Source of the DNA: Actinomycetota bacterium
GTDB taxonomy: Bacteria > Actinomycetota > Thermoleophilia > Miltoncostaeales > Miltoncostaeaceae
Direction: 5' to 3'
Assembly (NCBI GenBank): GCA_005800465.1
Contig: SYFI01000095.1
Location: 1-22,254 of the forward strand
Length of the DNA: 22,254 nt
Each line of letters begins with the position of its first letter. Position 1 is the stretch's first letter. Positions 6,720-14,996 of the stretch are shown piece after piece. The translations under genes and the position numbers were made by a program. The notes below the pieces were generated by a model. The model saw nothing but the letters and a program-made list of their open reading frames with translations, was not told where the DNA came from and searched no databases.

Positions 6720-6731
6720 GCGCCCACCGCC

Positions 6732-8246
6732 TCAGTTGCGACCGAGATCGACGAGCGCATCGATAAGGCCGGGGATGTCGTGGTGTGCGGCCTCGGCGGC
6801 CACGACGAGTCCGGCGCGCTGCACCGTGTCGGACGTCACGGGTCCGATCGATACCACGCGGGGGCCCGATGCCAGACGGGCGCGCTGGGCGTCGTCCAGC
6901 AGTGCCAGCGTGTTGGTCACCGTTGATGACGAGGTGAAGGTGATGATGTCCGCGTCCAGCGCCGCCTCGATCACGTCATCAGCCGGGCGCTCGGCGATCG
7001 TCTCGTACACGGCAACATCGCTCACGGTGGCACCACGGGCGCGCAGGCCATCGGGAATCACAGGCCGGGCGTCGGCTGCACGTGCGATGAGCACCCGACG
7101 GCCCTCCACCGCAGTGGATGCCAGGGCATCGAGCACCGCCTCACCCACAAACCGCTCGGGCACCACGTCGGCGTGGATGCCGTGTGCAGCCAGCGCGGCG
7201 GAGGTTGCGGTACCCACGGCCACGATGGTCTGATCGGCACGCAGCGACCGGGCATCAAGCCCGCGCTCGGTCATGCGCGCTGCCATCTGCTCCACCCCGT
7301 TGGCGCTGGTGAAGATGACGATGTCGTGTGCGCCGATATCGGCCAGTGCCGCGTCAAGCTCAGGTGACCCCATGAGCGGTTCGATGCGGATAACAGGAAG
7401 CTGGATGACCCGGGCACCCATCAGATCCAAAGCGGCAGCCAGATCGCTGGCCTGGGCGCGAGCGCGGGTCACCACCACGGTCTTGCCAGCCAGAACCGGG
7501 CGACCGGCCGCTGCCAGGCCGGGCGCACGCGACACCACGTCGCCAAACACGAGGATGGCCGGATTGCCGAGCCCCTCCTCCTCCACGCGCTGGGGAAGGG
7601 TGCCGAGCGTGGCCACCACGGTGCGCTGGCGCGGGGTGGTACCCCACTGGATGGCGGCTGCGGGCTGGTCGGCGGGGCGGCCGGCGGCGATGAGACGCTC
7701 GGCGATGGCCGGCAGGCGGCCCGTGCCCATGAGCACAACGAGGGTGTGCGGCAACGCGGCCAGCGCATCCCAGTCGTTCTGCTCGGCATCCTTTGCGGGA
7801 TCCTCGTGACCGGTCACCACCGTGAATCCGGTGGCCATGGCCCGGTAGGTCACCGGGATACCCGCTGCCGATGGCGCCCCGATGGCCGATGTGATGCCGG
7901 GCACCACGAGACAGGGCACACCCGCGGCCACCAGGGCTTCGGCCTCCTCGGCGCCGCGTCCGAACACAAATGGGTCGCCGCCCTTCAAGCGGGCCACCAC
8001 GAGCCCCTGCCTGCCCAGTTCCACGCACAGCGCCGTGGTGTCGTCCTGGGTCATGGCCACACGGTCGGGGGCCTTGCCCACATCAACGAGCCGGGCGTCT
8101 CGGCGGCACAGGTGCATGAGCGCCTCTGTGCCGAGGCGGTCGTACAGCACAACATCGGCCTTCATCAACGCCGCACGTCCGCGCACCGTGATGAGGCCCG
8201 GATCGCCAGGGCCTGCGCCAATGAGATACACAATGCCCCTGCTCAT
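6732..8246 (-). CDS. cobA-hemD: Uroporphyrinogen-III C-methyltransferase / uroporphyrinogen-III synthase fusion
   Basis: A 504-residue two-domain enzyme. Residues 1-245 are SUMT/CobA: GAGPGDPGLIT at 10-20, KGGDPFVFGRG at 88-98, and VVTGHED near 143-149. This domain methylates uroporphyrinogen III twice with SAM to give precorrin-2. Residues about 253-504 are HemD, starting at GKTVVVTRA, with the FTSANGV and TFTSSSTV segments. HemD closes hydroxymethylbilane to uroporphyrinogen III. The ATG at 8246 overlaps the hemC stop (ATGA) and has GAGGTGG upstream. An in-frame extension to 8339 is only hemC in another frame. With hemC, hemA and the precorrin-2 dehydrogenase it supplies both haem and sirohaem branches. 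Confidence 0.95.
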   Translation of the reverse strand: MSRGIVYLIGAGPGDPGLITVRGRAALMKADVVLYDRLGTEALMHLCRRDARLVDVGKAPDRVAMTQDDTTALCVELGRQGLVVARLKGGDPFVFGRGAEEAEALVAAGVPCLVVPGITSAIGAPSAAGIPVTYRAMATGFTVVTGHEDPAKDAEQNDWDALAALPHTLVVLMGTGRLPAIAERLIAAGRPADQPAAAIQWGTTPRQRTVVATLGTLPQRVEEEGLGNPAILVFGDVVSRAPGLAAAGRPVLAGKTVVVTRARAQASDLAAALDLMGARVIQLPVIRIEPLMGSPELDAALADIGAHDIVIFTSANGVEQMAARMTERGLDARSLRADQTIVAVGTATSAALAAHGIHADVVPERFVGEAVLDALASTAVEGRRVLIARAADARPVIPDGLRARGATVSDVAVYETIAERPADDVIEAALDADIITFTSSSTVTNTLALLDDAQRARLASGPRVVSIGPVTSDTVQRAGLVVAAEAAHHDIPGLIDALVDLGRN

Positions 8247-9112
8247 GCGCCCACCTCGTACGCCGCACGCACACCGAGGGCCGCCGGATCGCCCACATCG
8301 CCCGTGAGGTCGGCGGTGCGGCCCGAGCCATCCCACCACGCGCGGATACGCAGCGACCCGCCATCACGAGTACACAGCGCTCCCGCCGGCACCGAACATC
8401 CCCCACCTAGACGGGCAAGAAATGCGCGCTCGGCAACGAGGCAGGCCCGCGATGCCGGGTCGTCGAGGACTGCGCAGGCATCACGTACGGCCTGGTCGTC
8501 CACCCGGCCCTCTATCGCCACGATGCCCTGACCTGCCGCGGGGACGCACACGTCGAGTGGCAGCGCGGTGGCATCGGCCCGGGTGATGCCCAGGCGTGCC
8601 AGACCAGCCGCAGCCAGCACCAGGGCATCAACCTCGCCGGCATCCAACTTGCCCAGTCGGGTGTCCACGTTGCCGCGCACCTCCACCACCTGCAAATCGG
8701 GGCGCAGCGCCAATAACTGAGCGCGGCGGCGCGGACTGGTAGTACCCACCCGCGCACCGGGTACAAGCGCGGCGAGGCCTCCCGGCTCACCCACCAGCAC
8801 GTCGCCCGGATCTTCGCGGGGCGGCGTGGCCAGTACGGCAAGCCCGTGAGGCAGGTCGCCCGGCAGGTCCTTGGCCGAATGCACGGCGATATCGGCGCGA
8901 CCATCAAGCAGTGCCTCTTCCAGTTCCTTCACGAACATGCCCTTTACGTCGGCACCGGGCTGGTCGGGTGCACCGGCAAGGCTCCACTGGTCGCCCGTGG
9001 TCGTTATCTCGAGCAATGCCACATCATGCCCATGGGCCTCAAGCGACGAAGCCACCGCACGCGACTGCGCGAGCGCAAGGGCAGAGCGCCGTGTGGCCAC
9101 GGTGATGCGCAT
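8243..9112 (-). CDS. hemC: Hydroxymethylbilane synthase (porphobilinogen deaminase)
   Basis: Polymerises four porphobilinogens to hydroxymethylbilane using a covalent dipyrromethane cofactor, in the cytoplasm. The 289-residue protein has the full family set: ATRRSALALAQ at the N terminus, KGMFVKELEEALL (58-69), and VHSAKDLP (78-84) with catalytic Asp82. SPRRRAQLL (126-134) and the cofactor-attachment Cys239 in GGGCSVPAGA follow. The length is slightly short but complete. The ATG at 9112 lies 8 nt after the hemA stop, with no strong Shine-Dalgarno sequence. The stop overlaps the cobA-hemD start. Confidence 0.96.
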   Translation of the reverse strand: MRITVATRRSALALAQSRAVASSLEAHGHDVALLEITTTGDQWSLAGAPDQPGADVKGMFVKELEEALLDGRADIAVHSAKDLPGDLPHGLAVLATPPREDPGDVLVGEPGGLAALVPGARVGTTSPRRRAQLLALRPDLQVVEVRGNVDTRLGKLDAGEVDALVLAAAGLARLGITRADATALPLDVCVPAAGQGIVAIEGRVDDQAVRDACAVLDDPASRACLVAERAFLARLGGGCSVPAGALCTRDGGSLRIRAWWDGSGRTADLTGDVGDPAALGVRAAYEVGA

Positions 9113-9120
9113 CAGGGGCG

Positions 9121-10455
9121 TCAGCCCAGGTGGCGAGATGACGACGCCTGCGGCGCCTCAGAGCCATCGCCAGCCGGCGGGTGATCCGGGAGATCCAGCC
9201 CAAACAGGTAGCGCAGGGAGTCGATATGCCTGAGGCCATCCTGTGATCCAGCGGCTTCTCTCGCGCGCACGGTGGGCTCGTGCAGCAACTTGTTGAGCAT
9301 GGCCCGCGTGACGGCATCCAGACGCGCGTGCTCTTCATCGCTGAGGGGCTCGCCGCCGCGGGCCACCCGGGCGATCTCGCCCTGCCGCACTGCCTCGGCC
9401 ATCTCGCGAAGAGATGTAATGACCGGCGTCACCGCGAGGCCGGTACGCCACTCGGCGTACCGCTCCACCTCCTCGCCCACGATCACCTCGGCTCGATGCG
9501 CATGCTCCTGGCGCTCGTCGCGGTGCTGCGCCACGACTCGTTCAAGATCGTCAATGTCAAACAGCACAGCGCCGTGCACGGCCGATGCGGCAGCCTCGAC
9601 ATCGCGCGGCACGGCGATATCAATAAGCACAATTGGGCGTGTGGGGCGATCGGCAAGTGCGGCCGTGATGTTGTCGGCAGAGATCACCGGGTGCGGGGCG
9701 TCGGTGGAGCACACCACCACATCGGCCTCGGCCAGCTCGTGGGCCAAGCGGTCGAAGCCGAGCCCCATTCCACCGAGGCGCTCGGCGATCTCACGTGCCG
9801 TGCCAACCGTGCGGTTGATGACCACCAGCTCGCCCAACCCACGCTCCATCAGCGCGCTCGCAGTGACCTCGGCCATTCTACCTCCACCCACCACCAGCCC
9901 ACGGCACCCCCCGATATCGGGCAGGGCTTCGCGTGCGAGGTCGGCAGCAACGGTGGAGATCGACACGGGCCGCACGGCAACCTTGGTCTCGGTGCGTACG
10001 CGCTTGCCGGCCTCGAGTGCCTGCCGGAAGAGTCGGTCGAGCAGCACGCCCGTGGCGTCCTCGTCGATGGCCGATTCCCACGCACCGCGCACCTGCCCCT
10101 GAATCTCACTCTCGCCCACCACCATCGAATCGAGGCTCGATGACACGCGCAGCAGGTGGGCCACGGCCCGGTCATCAACCAACGCGTAGCGCGCGCAGTC
10201 GAACTCCGACCGGGTCATCGTGCTGTTCTCCACCAACGCCTCGCAGATGGCCTCTTCGGCCGCGCTGGCATCGAGTGCATGCACGTAGGCCTCAGTGCGA
10301 TTGCAGGTCGAGATAATAACGGCCTCGGCAATGTCCGGGTGGCGGACCAGCTGACGCGCGAGCGTGCGCGTGGTGGCGTCAGTGAGCGCAATCTTCTCGC
10401 GCTGCTCAACCGGTGCGGTCTTGTGGGAGATACCCACGGCAACGATGCGCGACAT
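9121..10455 (-). CDS. hemA: Glutamyl-tRNA reductase
   Basis: First enzyme of the C5 route to 5-aminolevulinate: NADPH-dependent reduction of glutamyl-tRNA(Glu). The 444-residue protein has the catalytic Cys51 in STCNRTE, the GESEIQGQVR motif (114-123) and an NADPH-binding fold around residues 187-196. In that fold the usual GAGKM turn reads GGGRM. The C-terminal dimerisation helix contains MLNKLLHEP. The ATG at 10455 shares one base with the stop of the upstream precorrin-2 dehydrogenase gene (TGATG) and has a GAGG ribosome site. Its partner hemL and also hemB are not in this window. Confidence 0.96.
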   Translation of the reverse strand: MSRIVAVGISHKTAPVEQREKIALTDATTRTLARQLVRHPDIAEAVIISTCNRTEAYVHALDASAAEEAICEALVENSTMTRSEFDCARYALVDDRAVAHLLRVSSSLDSMVVGESEIQGQVRGAWESAIDEDATGVLLDRLFRQALEAGKRVRTETKVAVRPVSISTVAADLAREALPDIGGCRGLVVGGGRMAEVTASALMERGLGELVVINRTVGTAREIAERLGGMGLGFDRLAHELAEADVVVCSTDAPHPVISADNITAALADRPTRPIVLIDIAVPRDVEAAASAVHGAVLFDIDDLERVVAQHRDERQEHAHRAEVIVGEEVERYAEWRTGLAVTPVITSLREMAEAVRQGEIARVARGGEPLSDEEHARLDAVTRAMLNKLLHEPTVRAREAAGSQDGLRHIDSLRYLFGLDLPDHPPAGDGSEAPQASSSRHLG

Positions 10456-11114
10456 CAGGCGGCCTCACTCACCGGTTGCAGGCCGAGCATCTCGCGTACC
10501 TCGGTGCGGCATGCGCCGGGCCCCGCGTCGGCGATGCGGTCCACCACGCCAGAATCGATAAGCGCCTCCACCGCGGCGCGGCGGTCGGCGATAACCGGGC
10601 GAGCCGCGATGAGGTCATCGCGGCTCTCGGCCAGCAGGTCGATAAGGCCCGCCCATCCCGGCCCAAAGCGATCTTCAAGGTCCTCGCGGATACGCCGTGA
10701 CACCACGGGGCTTGCCCCGCCGGTGGTGATCGCGATGGCCAGATCACCACTACGCATGAGTGCGGGAATCACGGCTGTGGACCCAGCAGGGTCGTCTGCA
10801 ACGTTCACCTCGGCACCCGCCGCACGTGCGGCGTCGCGTACCCGGCGGTTCACCGCGGCATCGTCGGTGGCAGCAACCACCAGCACGGCACCGTCGAGGT
10901 CGCCATCTTCATACCGACGGGCGCGGTGGTCGGCCACCGTGAAATCGGCGACCAGGCGCTGAAGCCCGGGCGAGAGATCGGGGCTCACCACACGAACTGA
11001 CGCACCATGGGCTGCCAGCTTGGCAGCGCGCTCCGTGGCCACCGCTCCCCCACCCACCACAACGACGAGGCGACCAGTCAGGTCGAGGAATACGGGGAAC
11101 AACGGGCGGGCCAT
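10455..11114 (-). CDS. Precorrin-2 dehydrogenase / sirohydrochlorin ferrochelatase-type protein (Met8/CysG-N)
   Basis: A 219-residue protein with the CysG N-terminal (SirC/Met8) fold, which oxidises precorrin-2 to sirohydrochlorin with NAD+ and in some members inserts iron. An NAD-binding GGGAVATER lies at 21-29. The conserved NVADDP (about 104-109) carries the family's key aspartate. SGDLAIAITTGGASPVVSRRIRE follows as two segments near 122-144. It lacks the C-terminal methyltransferase of full CysG; that activity is supplied by the CobA domain three genes downstream. It overlaps both neighbours by single bases (TGATG). Whether it also has chelatase activity cannot be told from the sequence. 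Confidence 0.9.
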   Translation of the reverse strand: MARPLFPVFLDLTGRLVVVVGGGAVATERAAKLAAHGASVRVVSPDLSPGLQRLVADFTVADHRARRYEDGDLDGAVLVVAATDDAAVNRRVRDAARAAGAEVNVADDPAGSTAVIPALMRSGDLAIAITTGGASPVVSRRIREDLEDRFGPGWAGLIDLLAESRDDLIAARPVIADRRAAVEALIDSGVVDRIADAGPGACRTEVREMLGLQPVSEAA

Positions 11115-11293
11115 CAGCCGTCATCCCCCTTGGGGGGGTCGGATTCGGCGGCTTCGCGATCAAGCATGCGGGTAATGGCCTCCACCTGCCGGCCCACCCG
11201 TGCGGTACGCGCACCCAGCATCACCACGTAGGCGAGGACCAGAAACCAGATAACCGCATATGCAGCCACCACGTACTGGTTGCCACCGGTCAT
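11114..11293 (-). CDS. ccmD: CcmD-like small membrane protein
   Basis: A 59-residue protein, MTGGNQYVVAAYAVIWFLVL at its start. It has one membrane helix (about residues 7-28) and a charged, helical cytoplasmic tail ending in PPKGDDG. Size, topology and its place right after ccmC match CcmD/CcmD-family proteins, which help release haem-loaded CcmE from the CcmABC exporter. Its ATG overlaps the ccmC stop (ATGA) and has TGGAG 6-7 nt upstream. Its TGA shares a base with the next ATG (TGATG). Sequence conservation in this family is low, so the assignment rests mostly on context. Confidence 0.75.
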   Translation of the reverse strand: MTGGNQYVVAAYAVIWFLVLAYVVMLGARTARVGRQVEAITRMLDREAAESDPPKGDDG

Positions 11294-12009
11294 GACGACT
11301 CCAGACGCAAGGTGAGGGCGCGCAACGCGCGCTCCGTGCGACGGCCCACCAACTCAACCTCGAGCAGTGCGATGAAGAGCGCCAGCATCGCGGCCAGCGA
11401 GATGAGAAACCAGATGAGCATCGAATTAGGCATGTTGGCACCCCCGCTCGTGAATACGACCGGGTGCACGAACGATTGGGCAACTCGTACCGAATAGAAC
11501 GACAGCGGAACGGACACGAACCCCACGATGGCGTAAGTGGCCGAAAATCGGAGGCGGCGGTCATCATCTACCGAGGATCGCAGCACGAAGTACGCGGCGT
11601 AGATGAGCACCACGATGAGGTAGGTCACAAGCCGCGGGTCGGCCCACACCCACCAGGTGCCCCACGAGGCCTTGGCCCAGATGGATCCGGTGATGATCAC
11701 GAGCACTGAGAAGAGGATCCCGATGCGGACCGCGGTCACGCTCACGTCGTCCCAGCGCAGGTTGCGGGTGCGCAGAAACAGGATCCCGGCCACGCAGGCC
11801 ACGGCGAATGCCACCAGCGACACCAGCGCGATTGCCACGTGGAAGTAGAAGATGCGCTGAATCACGCCCTGGTCGGCGTCCTCGGGGGCGACGAGGAACA
11901 CGCCCACACTCGCGACGGTCACCAGCACCGTGGCGATGACACCCCAGATGAGCGCCGCCCGTGCGCCGATCACCCGCCGGGAGGCGTGATCAGTCGTCGA
12001 AGACGGCAT
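11290..12009 (-). CDS. ccmC: Cytochrome c maturation haem-handling protein CcmC
   Basis: An inner-membrane protein of about 239 residues with six membrane segments. It presents haem to CcmE during cytochrome c maturation. The WWD signature is present as WGTWWVWADPRL, with one extra residue (Ala) between the last Trp and Asp compared with the usual WDPRL or WDARL. The two haem-ligand histidines are in FYFHVA (about His57) and SFVHPV (about His182). The start is uncertain. A TTG at 12030 would overlap ccmB by 41 nt, the ATG at 12009 by 20, and a GTG at 11973 would lie just after the ccmB stop. None has a good Shine-Dalgarno sequence. Confidence 0.9.
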   Translation of the reverse strand: MPSSTTDHASRRVIGARAALIWGVIATVLVTVASVGVFLVAPEDADQGVIQRIFYFHVAIALVSLVAFAVACVAGILFLRTRNLRWDDVSVTAVRIGILFSVLVIITGSIWAKASWGTWWVWADPRLVTYLIVVLIYAAYFVLRSSVDDDRRLRFSATYAIVGFVSVPLSFYSVRVAQSFVHPVVFTSGGANMPNSMLIWFLISLAAMLALFIALLEVELVGRRTERALRALTLRLESS

Positions 12010-12694
12010 CGTAGGTTGCGATACAGACAAGGAGAAACAGTATGGCGTAGCCCACGAGGAACAGGCAGTAGCCTCGGTAGTCGCTCATGTCATGTGGCCC
12101 TCCCACCACGGCATGCGTGGCGCCGGCGCCGGCGATGATCACGGGCACGAGTGCGGGAAGAAAGAGCACCGGCAGGATGAGGTCGCGGGCGCGGGTAAAC
12201 AGGGCGAGTCCCGAGAACAACGTGCCCGAGAGGGCGATGCACACATTGGCAATGAGTGCCACCAGGGCGATCCAGCCGATGGAGTCCCAGTACGGCCCCT
12301 TCACGAAGAAGATGCCCACCACGGGAATGACCACCAGCTCGGTGATAGCCATGTAGATCACGATGGCAATCGCCTTGGCCGCCAGCAGCACGACGCGCGG
12401 CACCGGCGACACCAGGATGCCGTCGAGCACCCGCTGCTCGCGCTCAGCCACGTACGAGCGGCCCACGCCCAGCACGGCGGTAAACGCGAGGGTCACCCAC
12501 ATGAGCCCCCCGGTGAACCGCGTGAGGTCGTCGTCGCGCGTGCCGAACCCAAACTGCATGATGGTGAGGGTGACGATGGCGAACAGCACCATGGCCACCA
12601 CGGTCTCCTTGGTGCGAAGCTCCAGACGCAGGTCCTTGCGGATGAGTCCGGCGAGCTGACGGGTCCACCGCGGCCGGTTCACAGCCGTGCTCAT
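11990..12694 (-). CDS. ccmB: Haem exporter membrane subunit CcmB
   Basis: A 234-residue permease subunit of the CcmABC haem-handling ABC complex. Six hydrophobic segments are visible. After a basic N-terminal stretch (LIRKDLRLELRTKE) comes the cytoplasmic coupling-helix region EREQRVLDGILVSPVPR. Both are typical of CcmB. The ATG at 12694 overlaps the ccmA stop (ATGA) and has GAGGAG about 8 nt upstream, so it is preferred over the ATG at 12703. A C-terminal DYRGYCLFLVGYAILF-like helix ends the protein. Confidence 0.92.
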   Translation of the reverse strand: MSTAVNRPRWTRQLAGLIRKDLRLELRTKETVVAMVLFAIVTLTIMQFGFGTRDDDLTRFTGGLMWVTLAFTAVLGVGRSYVAEREQRVLDGILVSPVPRVVLLAAKAIAIVIYMAITELVVIPVVGIFFVKGPYWDSIGWIALVALIANVCIALSGTLFSGLALFTRARDLILPVLFLPALVPVIIAGAGATHAVVGGPHDMSDYRGYCLFLVGYAILFLLVCIATYDAVFDD

Positions 12695-13398
12695 GCGATG
12701 CACTCCTCGAACCGGGCGCGCACCTGGGCCGGACCGCGACCGGCCACCCGCTCGTCCACCACGATGCGCCCGCGGCGCATCACCACCAGGCGATCGGCCA
12801 CCGATGCGATGCGCTCCACCTCGTGCGTCACGATCACCGCCGCGCGCCCATCCGAATGCATGGCGGCAAGCTCAGCGTCGAGCAATGCCGTCCCGGCGGC
12901 ATCGAGGCTTGCGTGGGGCTCGTCGAGTAGCAGCAGCCGCGGCCCATGCAGCAGCATGCGGGCGAGGGCAAGCCGCTGCGCCATGCCGCGGCTGAGCACC
13001 CGCACCGGATCGTCGGCCCGTGCGATGAGGTCAACCCGGTCGAGCAGGTCATCAATGCGCCGATCGGCATCCTGCACCCCGAAGAGGTCGGCATATACCC
13101 GCAGGTTCTGCCGTGGGGAGAGGTCGAGGTATGCCAGGGGATCGTGCGCCAGGTAGCCGATGCCGCACCGTGCCCGGCGCGCTCCACCGGGCAACTCCTC
13201 GCCCAACACTGTGAGCGTGCCGGTGCCGGAGCGAAGCAGTGTGGCCACCATGCGAAGCAGCGTGCTCTTGCCCGCGCCGTTGGGCCCCGCAATCGCCACG
13301 CGCTCACCGGCTGCCACGTCCAGATGCACATCCGCAACGGCGACGCGCTCGCCGTACACGTGCCCCACGCCGCGGGCTGACACCAGAGGCTCAGGCAA
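12691..13398 (-). CDS. ccmA: Haem exporter ATP-binding protein CcmA
   Basis: ATPase subunit that drives release of holo-CcmE from CcmC/D. The 235-residue ABC domain has Walker A GPNGAGKST (38-46), a signature read as LSRGMAQR (135-142) instead of LSGGMxQR, Walker B LLLLDEP (155-161), the D-loop region HASLD and the H-loop His192 in VTHE. The preferred start is a TTG at 13398 with GAGGTGG just upstream, overlapping the end of ubiA by 8 nt. A GTG at 13383 is the alternative. The frame stays open to 13488, but that part is ubiA read in another frame. Confidence 0.92.
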   Translation of the reverse strand: MPEPLVSARGVGHVYGERVAVADVHLDVAAGERVAIAGPNGAGKSTLLRMVATLLRSGTGTLTVLGEELPGGARRARCGIGYLAHDPLAYLDLSPRQNLRVYADLFGVQDADRRIDDLLDRVDLIARADDPVRVLSRGMAQRLALARMLLHGPRLLLLDEPHASLDAAGTALLDAELAAMHSDGRAAVIVTHEVERIASVADRLVVMRRGRIVVDERVAGRGPAQVRARFEECIA

Positions 13399-14281
13399 CG
13401 GCCACCTCAGCCACGACGCCCACCAGAAACACCAGCGACATCGCCATGTTGGCCGTGCCGAACGCGGCGTTGATGCGTGCAGCGTCACCCGGGCGGACGT
13501 GCAGGTGCTCCCACGCGAGGATGACTGCGCAGGCGGCCACGGCGACGTAGTAGGGCCAGGTCACTGATGCCGCTGCGCCGGCGAGCACGAGCAGTGCGAC
13601 GGTCGCGAGATGACAGGCTGCTGCGATGTGCATGGCGCGCACCTCGCCAAATCGCACCGGTACCGAGTGAATGCCCTCGCGCCGGTCGCTCTCCACGTCG
13701 AGGAGGGCGTAGACCACGTCGAACCCGCCGATCCACAGCGCCACGGCGAGCCACAGCAGCATGGGTGCAGGGGCGAACTGACCGGTGACCGCGATCCAGC
13801 CCCCGATGGGTGCGATACCGATGGAGATACCAAGGATGAGGTGACACGCCCACGTGAACCGCTTGGCGTACGGGTAGGCCACGAACAGCGCCACCGGGAT
13901 GGGCCAGAGCCACCAGGTGATTGACGGCAGCTGCGATACCGCCACGAGCAGTGCAATCAGGCTTACGAGCGCAAATGCGCGCACCTGATTGGCCGTCAGG
14001 CGCCCTGCGGGGATGTGCCGGCCGGCCGTGCGCGGGTTACGGGCATCCATCTCCCTGTCCACCAGCCGGTTGAGCGCCATGGCCAAGGAGCGGGCGCCCA
14101 CCATGGCCAGCAGGATCCAGGCCAGGACGCCGATGGGCGGCCATGCATTTTGTGCCATCAGCGCACCGGCGAAGGCGAACGGAAGCGCAAACACCGTGTG
14201 TTGGAACCTGACGAGCCCGAGCAGCGCCGGGACGACCTGCGCCCCCGTGGCACGGGGCGGAGCGGGCGTAGACATGGACAT
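13391..14281 (-). CDS. UbiA-family prenyltransferase (quinone biosynthesis, MqnP/UbiA-like)
   Basis: An integral membrane aromatic prenyltransferase of 296 residues with about eight or nine membrane segments. The first Asp-rich motif is NRLVDREMDARNPRTAGR (Asn71, Asp75, Asp79). The second is DVVYALLDVESDRREG (Asp188, Asp195, Asp199). The RNPRTAGR and HSVPVRFG features fit the 4-hydroxybenzoate octaprenyltransferase/MqnP branch rather than MenA or CtaB. In an actinomycete-like genome it probably prenylates a menaquinone precursor of the futalosine route, but ubiquinone-type chemistry cannot be excluded by sequence alone. The start is the ATG at 14281. A second ATG is at 14275. It lies between vanX-like and ccmA genes. 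Confidence 0.85.
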   Translation of the reverse strand: MSMSTPAPPRATGAQVVPALLGLVRFQHTVFALPFAFAGALMAQNAWPPIGVLAWILLAMVGARSLAMALNRLVDREMDARNPRTAGRHIPAGRLTANQVRAFALVSLIALLVAVSQLPSITWWLWPIPVALFVAYPYAKRFTWACHLILGISIGIAPIGGWIAVTGQFAPAPMLLWLAVALWIGGFDVVYALLDVESDRREGIHSVPVRFGEVRAMHIAAACHLATVALLVLAGAAASVTWPYYVAVAACAVILAWEHLHVRPGDAARINAAFGTANMAMSLVFLVGVVAEVAVA

Positions 14282-14288
14282 CAGGGCG

Positions 14289-14294
14289 ATCCTA
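14289..14294 (-). promoter_or_regulatory. Putative internal -10 box before ubiA
   Basis: TAGGAT on the minus strand ends 7 nt before the ubiA ATG. Its TAG is also the stop codon of the dipeptidase gene. The same spacing is seen for pyrE and the response regulator, so an internal leaderless promoter is possible. The AGGA could alternatively serve as a ribosome site. Confidence 0.3.
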
Positions 14295-14996
14295 TGCCGT
14301 GGGGCCGGTAATGCCCGCATAGCGGGCGCTCTGGCCGCTCACGACGCCCCAGAACTGATCGCCGTGATCGAAGTGCCACCACTCCTCCACATATGCGGTG
14401 AAGCCCTCGTCGTGCATCGCCCAGAAGAGCAGGCGGCGGTTGGCGCGCGCCGGCATGTCGATGTCTTCAAGCGCCGCGGCACCGGCTTCGGGCACAAATG
14501 CATCGAAGGACGTGCCCAGATCCAGCGGCACGCCATCAGCATCGGCGAGGGTCAGATCCACCGCGGCACCCGTGAAGTGCGGTGGCGGTGCGTGGTGCAG
14601 AGGCCTCGGTGGCGTGACATACGTGCGGGCGGCATCCTCCAACTGCGCGCGCGTGAAGGTGGGGTACTGCCCCGCTAGGTCGGCGATGTAGGCCTCAAAC
14701 AGTGCCGACTGCGTCTCGATACTGCGCCAGCCATCCCACACCAGCAACATGAGGCCGTCGGGCAGGGACTGCGCCACGCGACTCAGGCGCTCGGCCACAC
14801 CCTGGCGCAGCCAGCATCCGGGCAGCGCGCCGGGCAGGCCCCATGCGAAGTACTGCGGGTCCTCAAAAATGCGTCCGCCGATGTGCGCTACGGGCACGAG
14901 CGGCTCGTCAATTGGGTCGATCGGCACGTCCTGCCAACCGGCCGTGCGCTCAAGCCGGGGGATGGGACGGCGGGATCTGGGGTCGGATGCGCTCAT
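14292..14996 (-). CDS. D-Ala-D-Ala dipeptidase (VanX/DdpX-like, peptidase M15D)
   Basis: A 234-residue zinc dipeptidase of the VanX family, which cleaves D-alanyl-D-alanine. Zinc ligands His140 and Asp147 lie in PPHFTGAAVDLT. Glu205 (general base) and the third ligand His208 are in EEWWHFDHG. Arg91 in WDGWRSIETQ matches the transition-state arginine of VanX. The set is complete, so activity is likely. No signal peptide is seen, so it is cytoplasmic. The ATG at 14996 overlaps the SDR stop (ATGA). No vanH, vanA or vanRS gene is nearby, so this is more likely a D-Ala-D-Ala recycling enzyme than a glycopeptide-resistance gene. Its place inside a respiratory gene run is unusual. Confidence 0.88.
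   Translation of the reverse strand: MSASDPRSRRPIPRLERTAGWQDVPIDPIDEPLVPVAHIGGRIFEDPQYFAWGLPGALPGCWLRQGVAERLSRVAQSLPDGLMLLVWDGWRSIETQSALFEAYIADLAGQYPTFTRAQLEDAARTYVTPPRPLHHAPPPHFTGAAVDLTLADADGVPLDLGTSFDAFVPEAGAAALEDIDMPARANRRLLFWAMHDEGFTAYVEEWWHFDHGDQFWGVVSGQSARYAGITGPTA

Noticed and set aside
8247..8339. Extension of cobA-hemD upstream of 8246
   Set aside because: This part is hemC in another frame; the ATG at 8246 overlaps the hemC stop and has a strong ribosome site.
12092..13156. 354-residue plus-strand ORF opposite ccmB and ccmA
   Set aside because: Shadow of two well-supported ABC exporter genes, with low-complexity His/Arg content.
14292..14996. Glycopeptide-resistance gene
   Set aside because: No vanH, ligase, vanY or vanRS genes are in the window, and the general D-Ala-D-Ala dipeptidase role explains the motifs.
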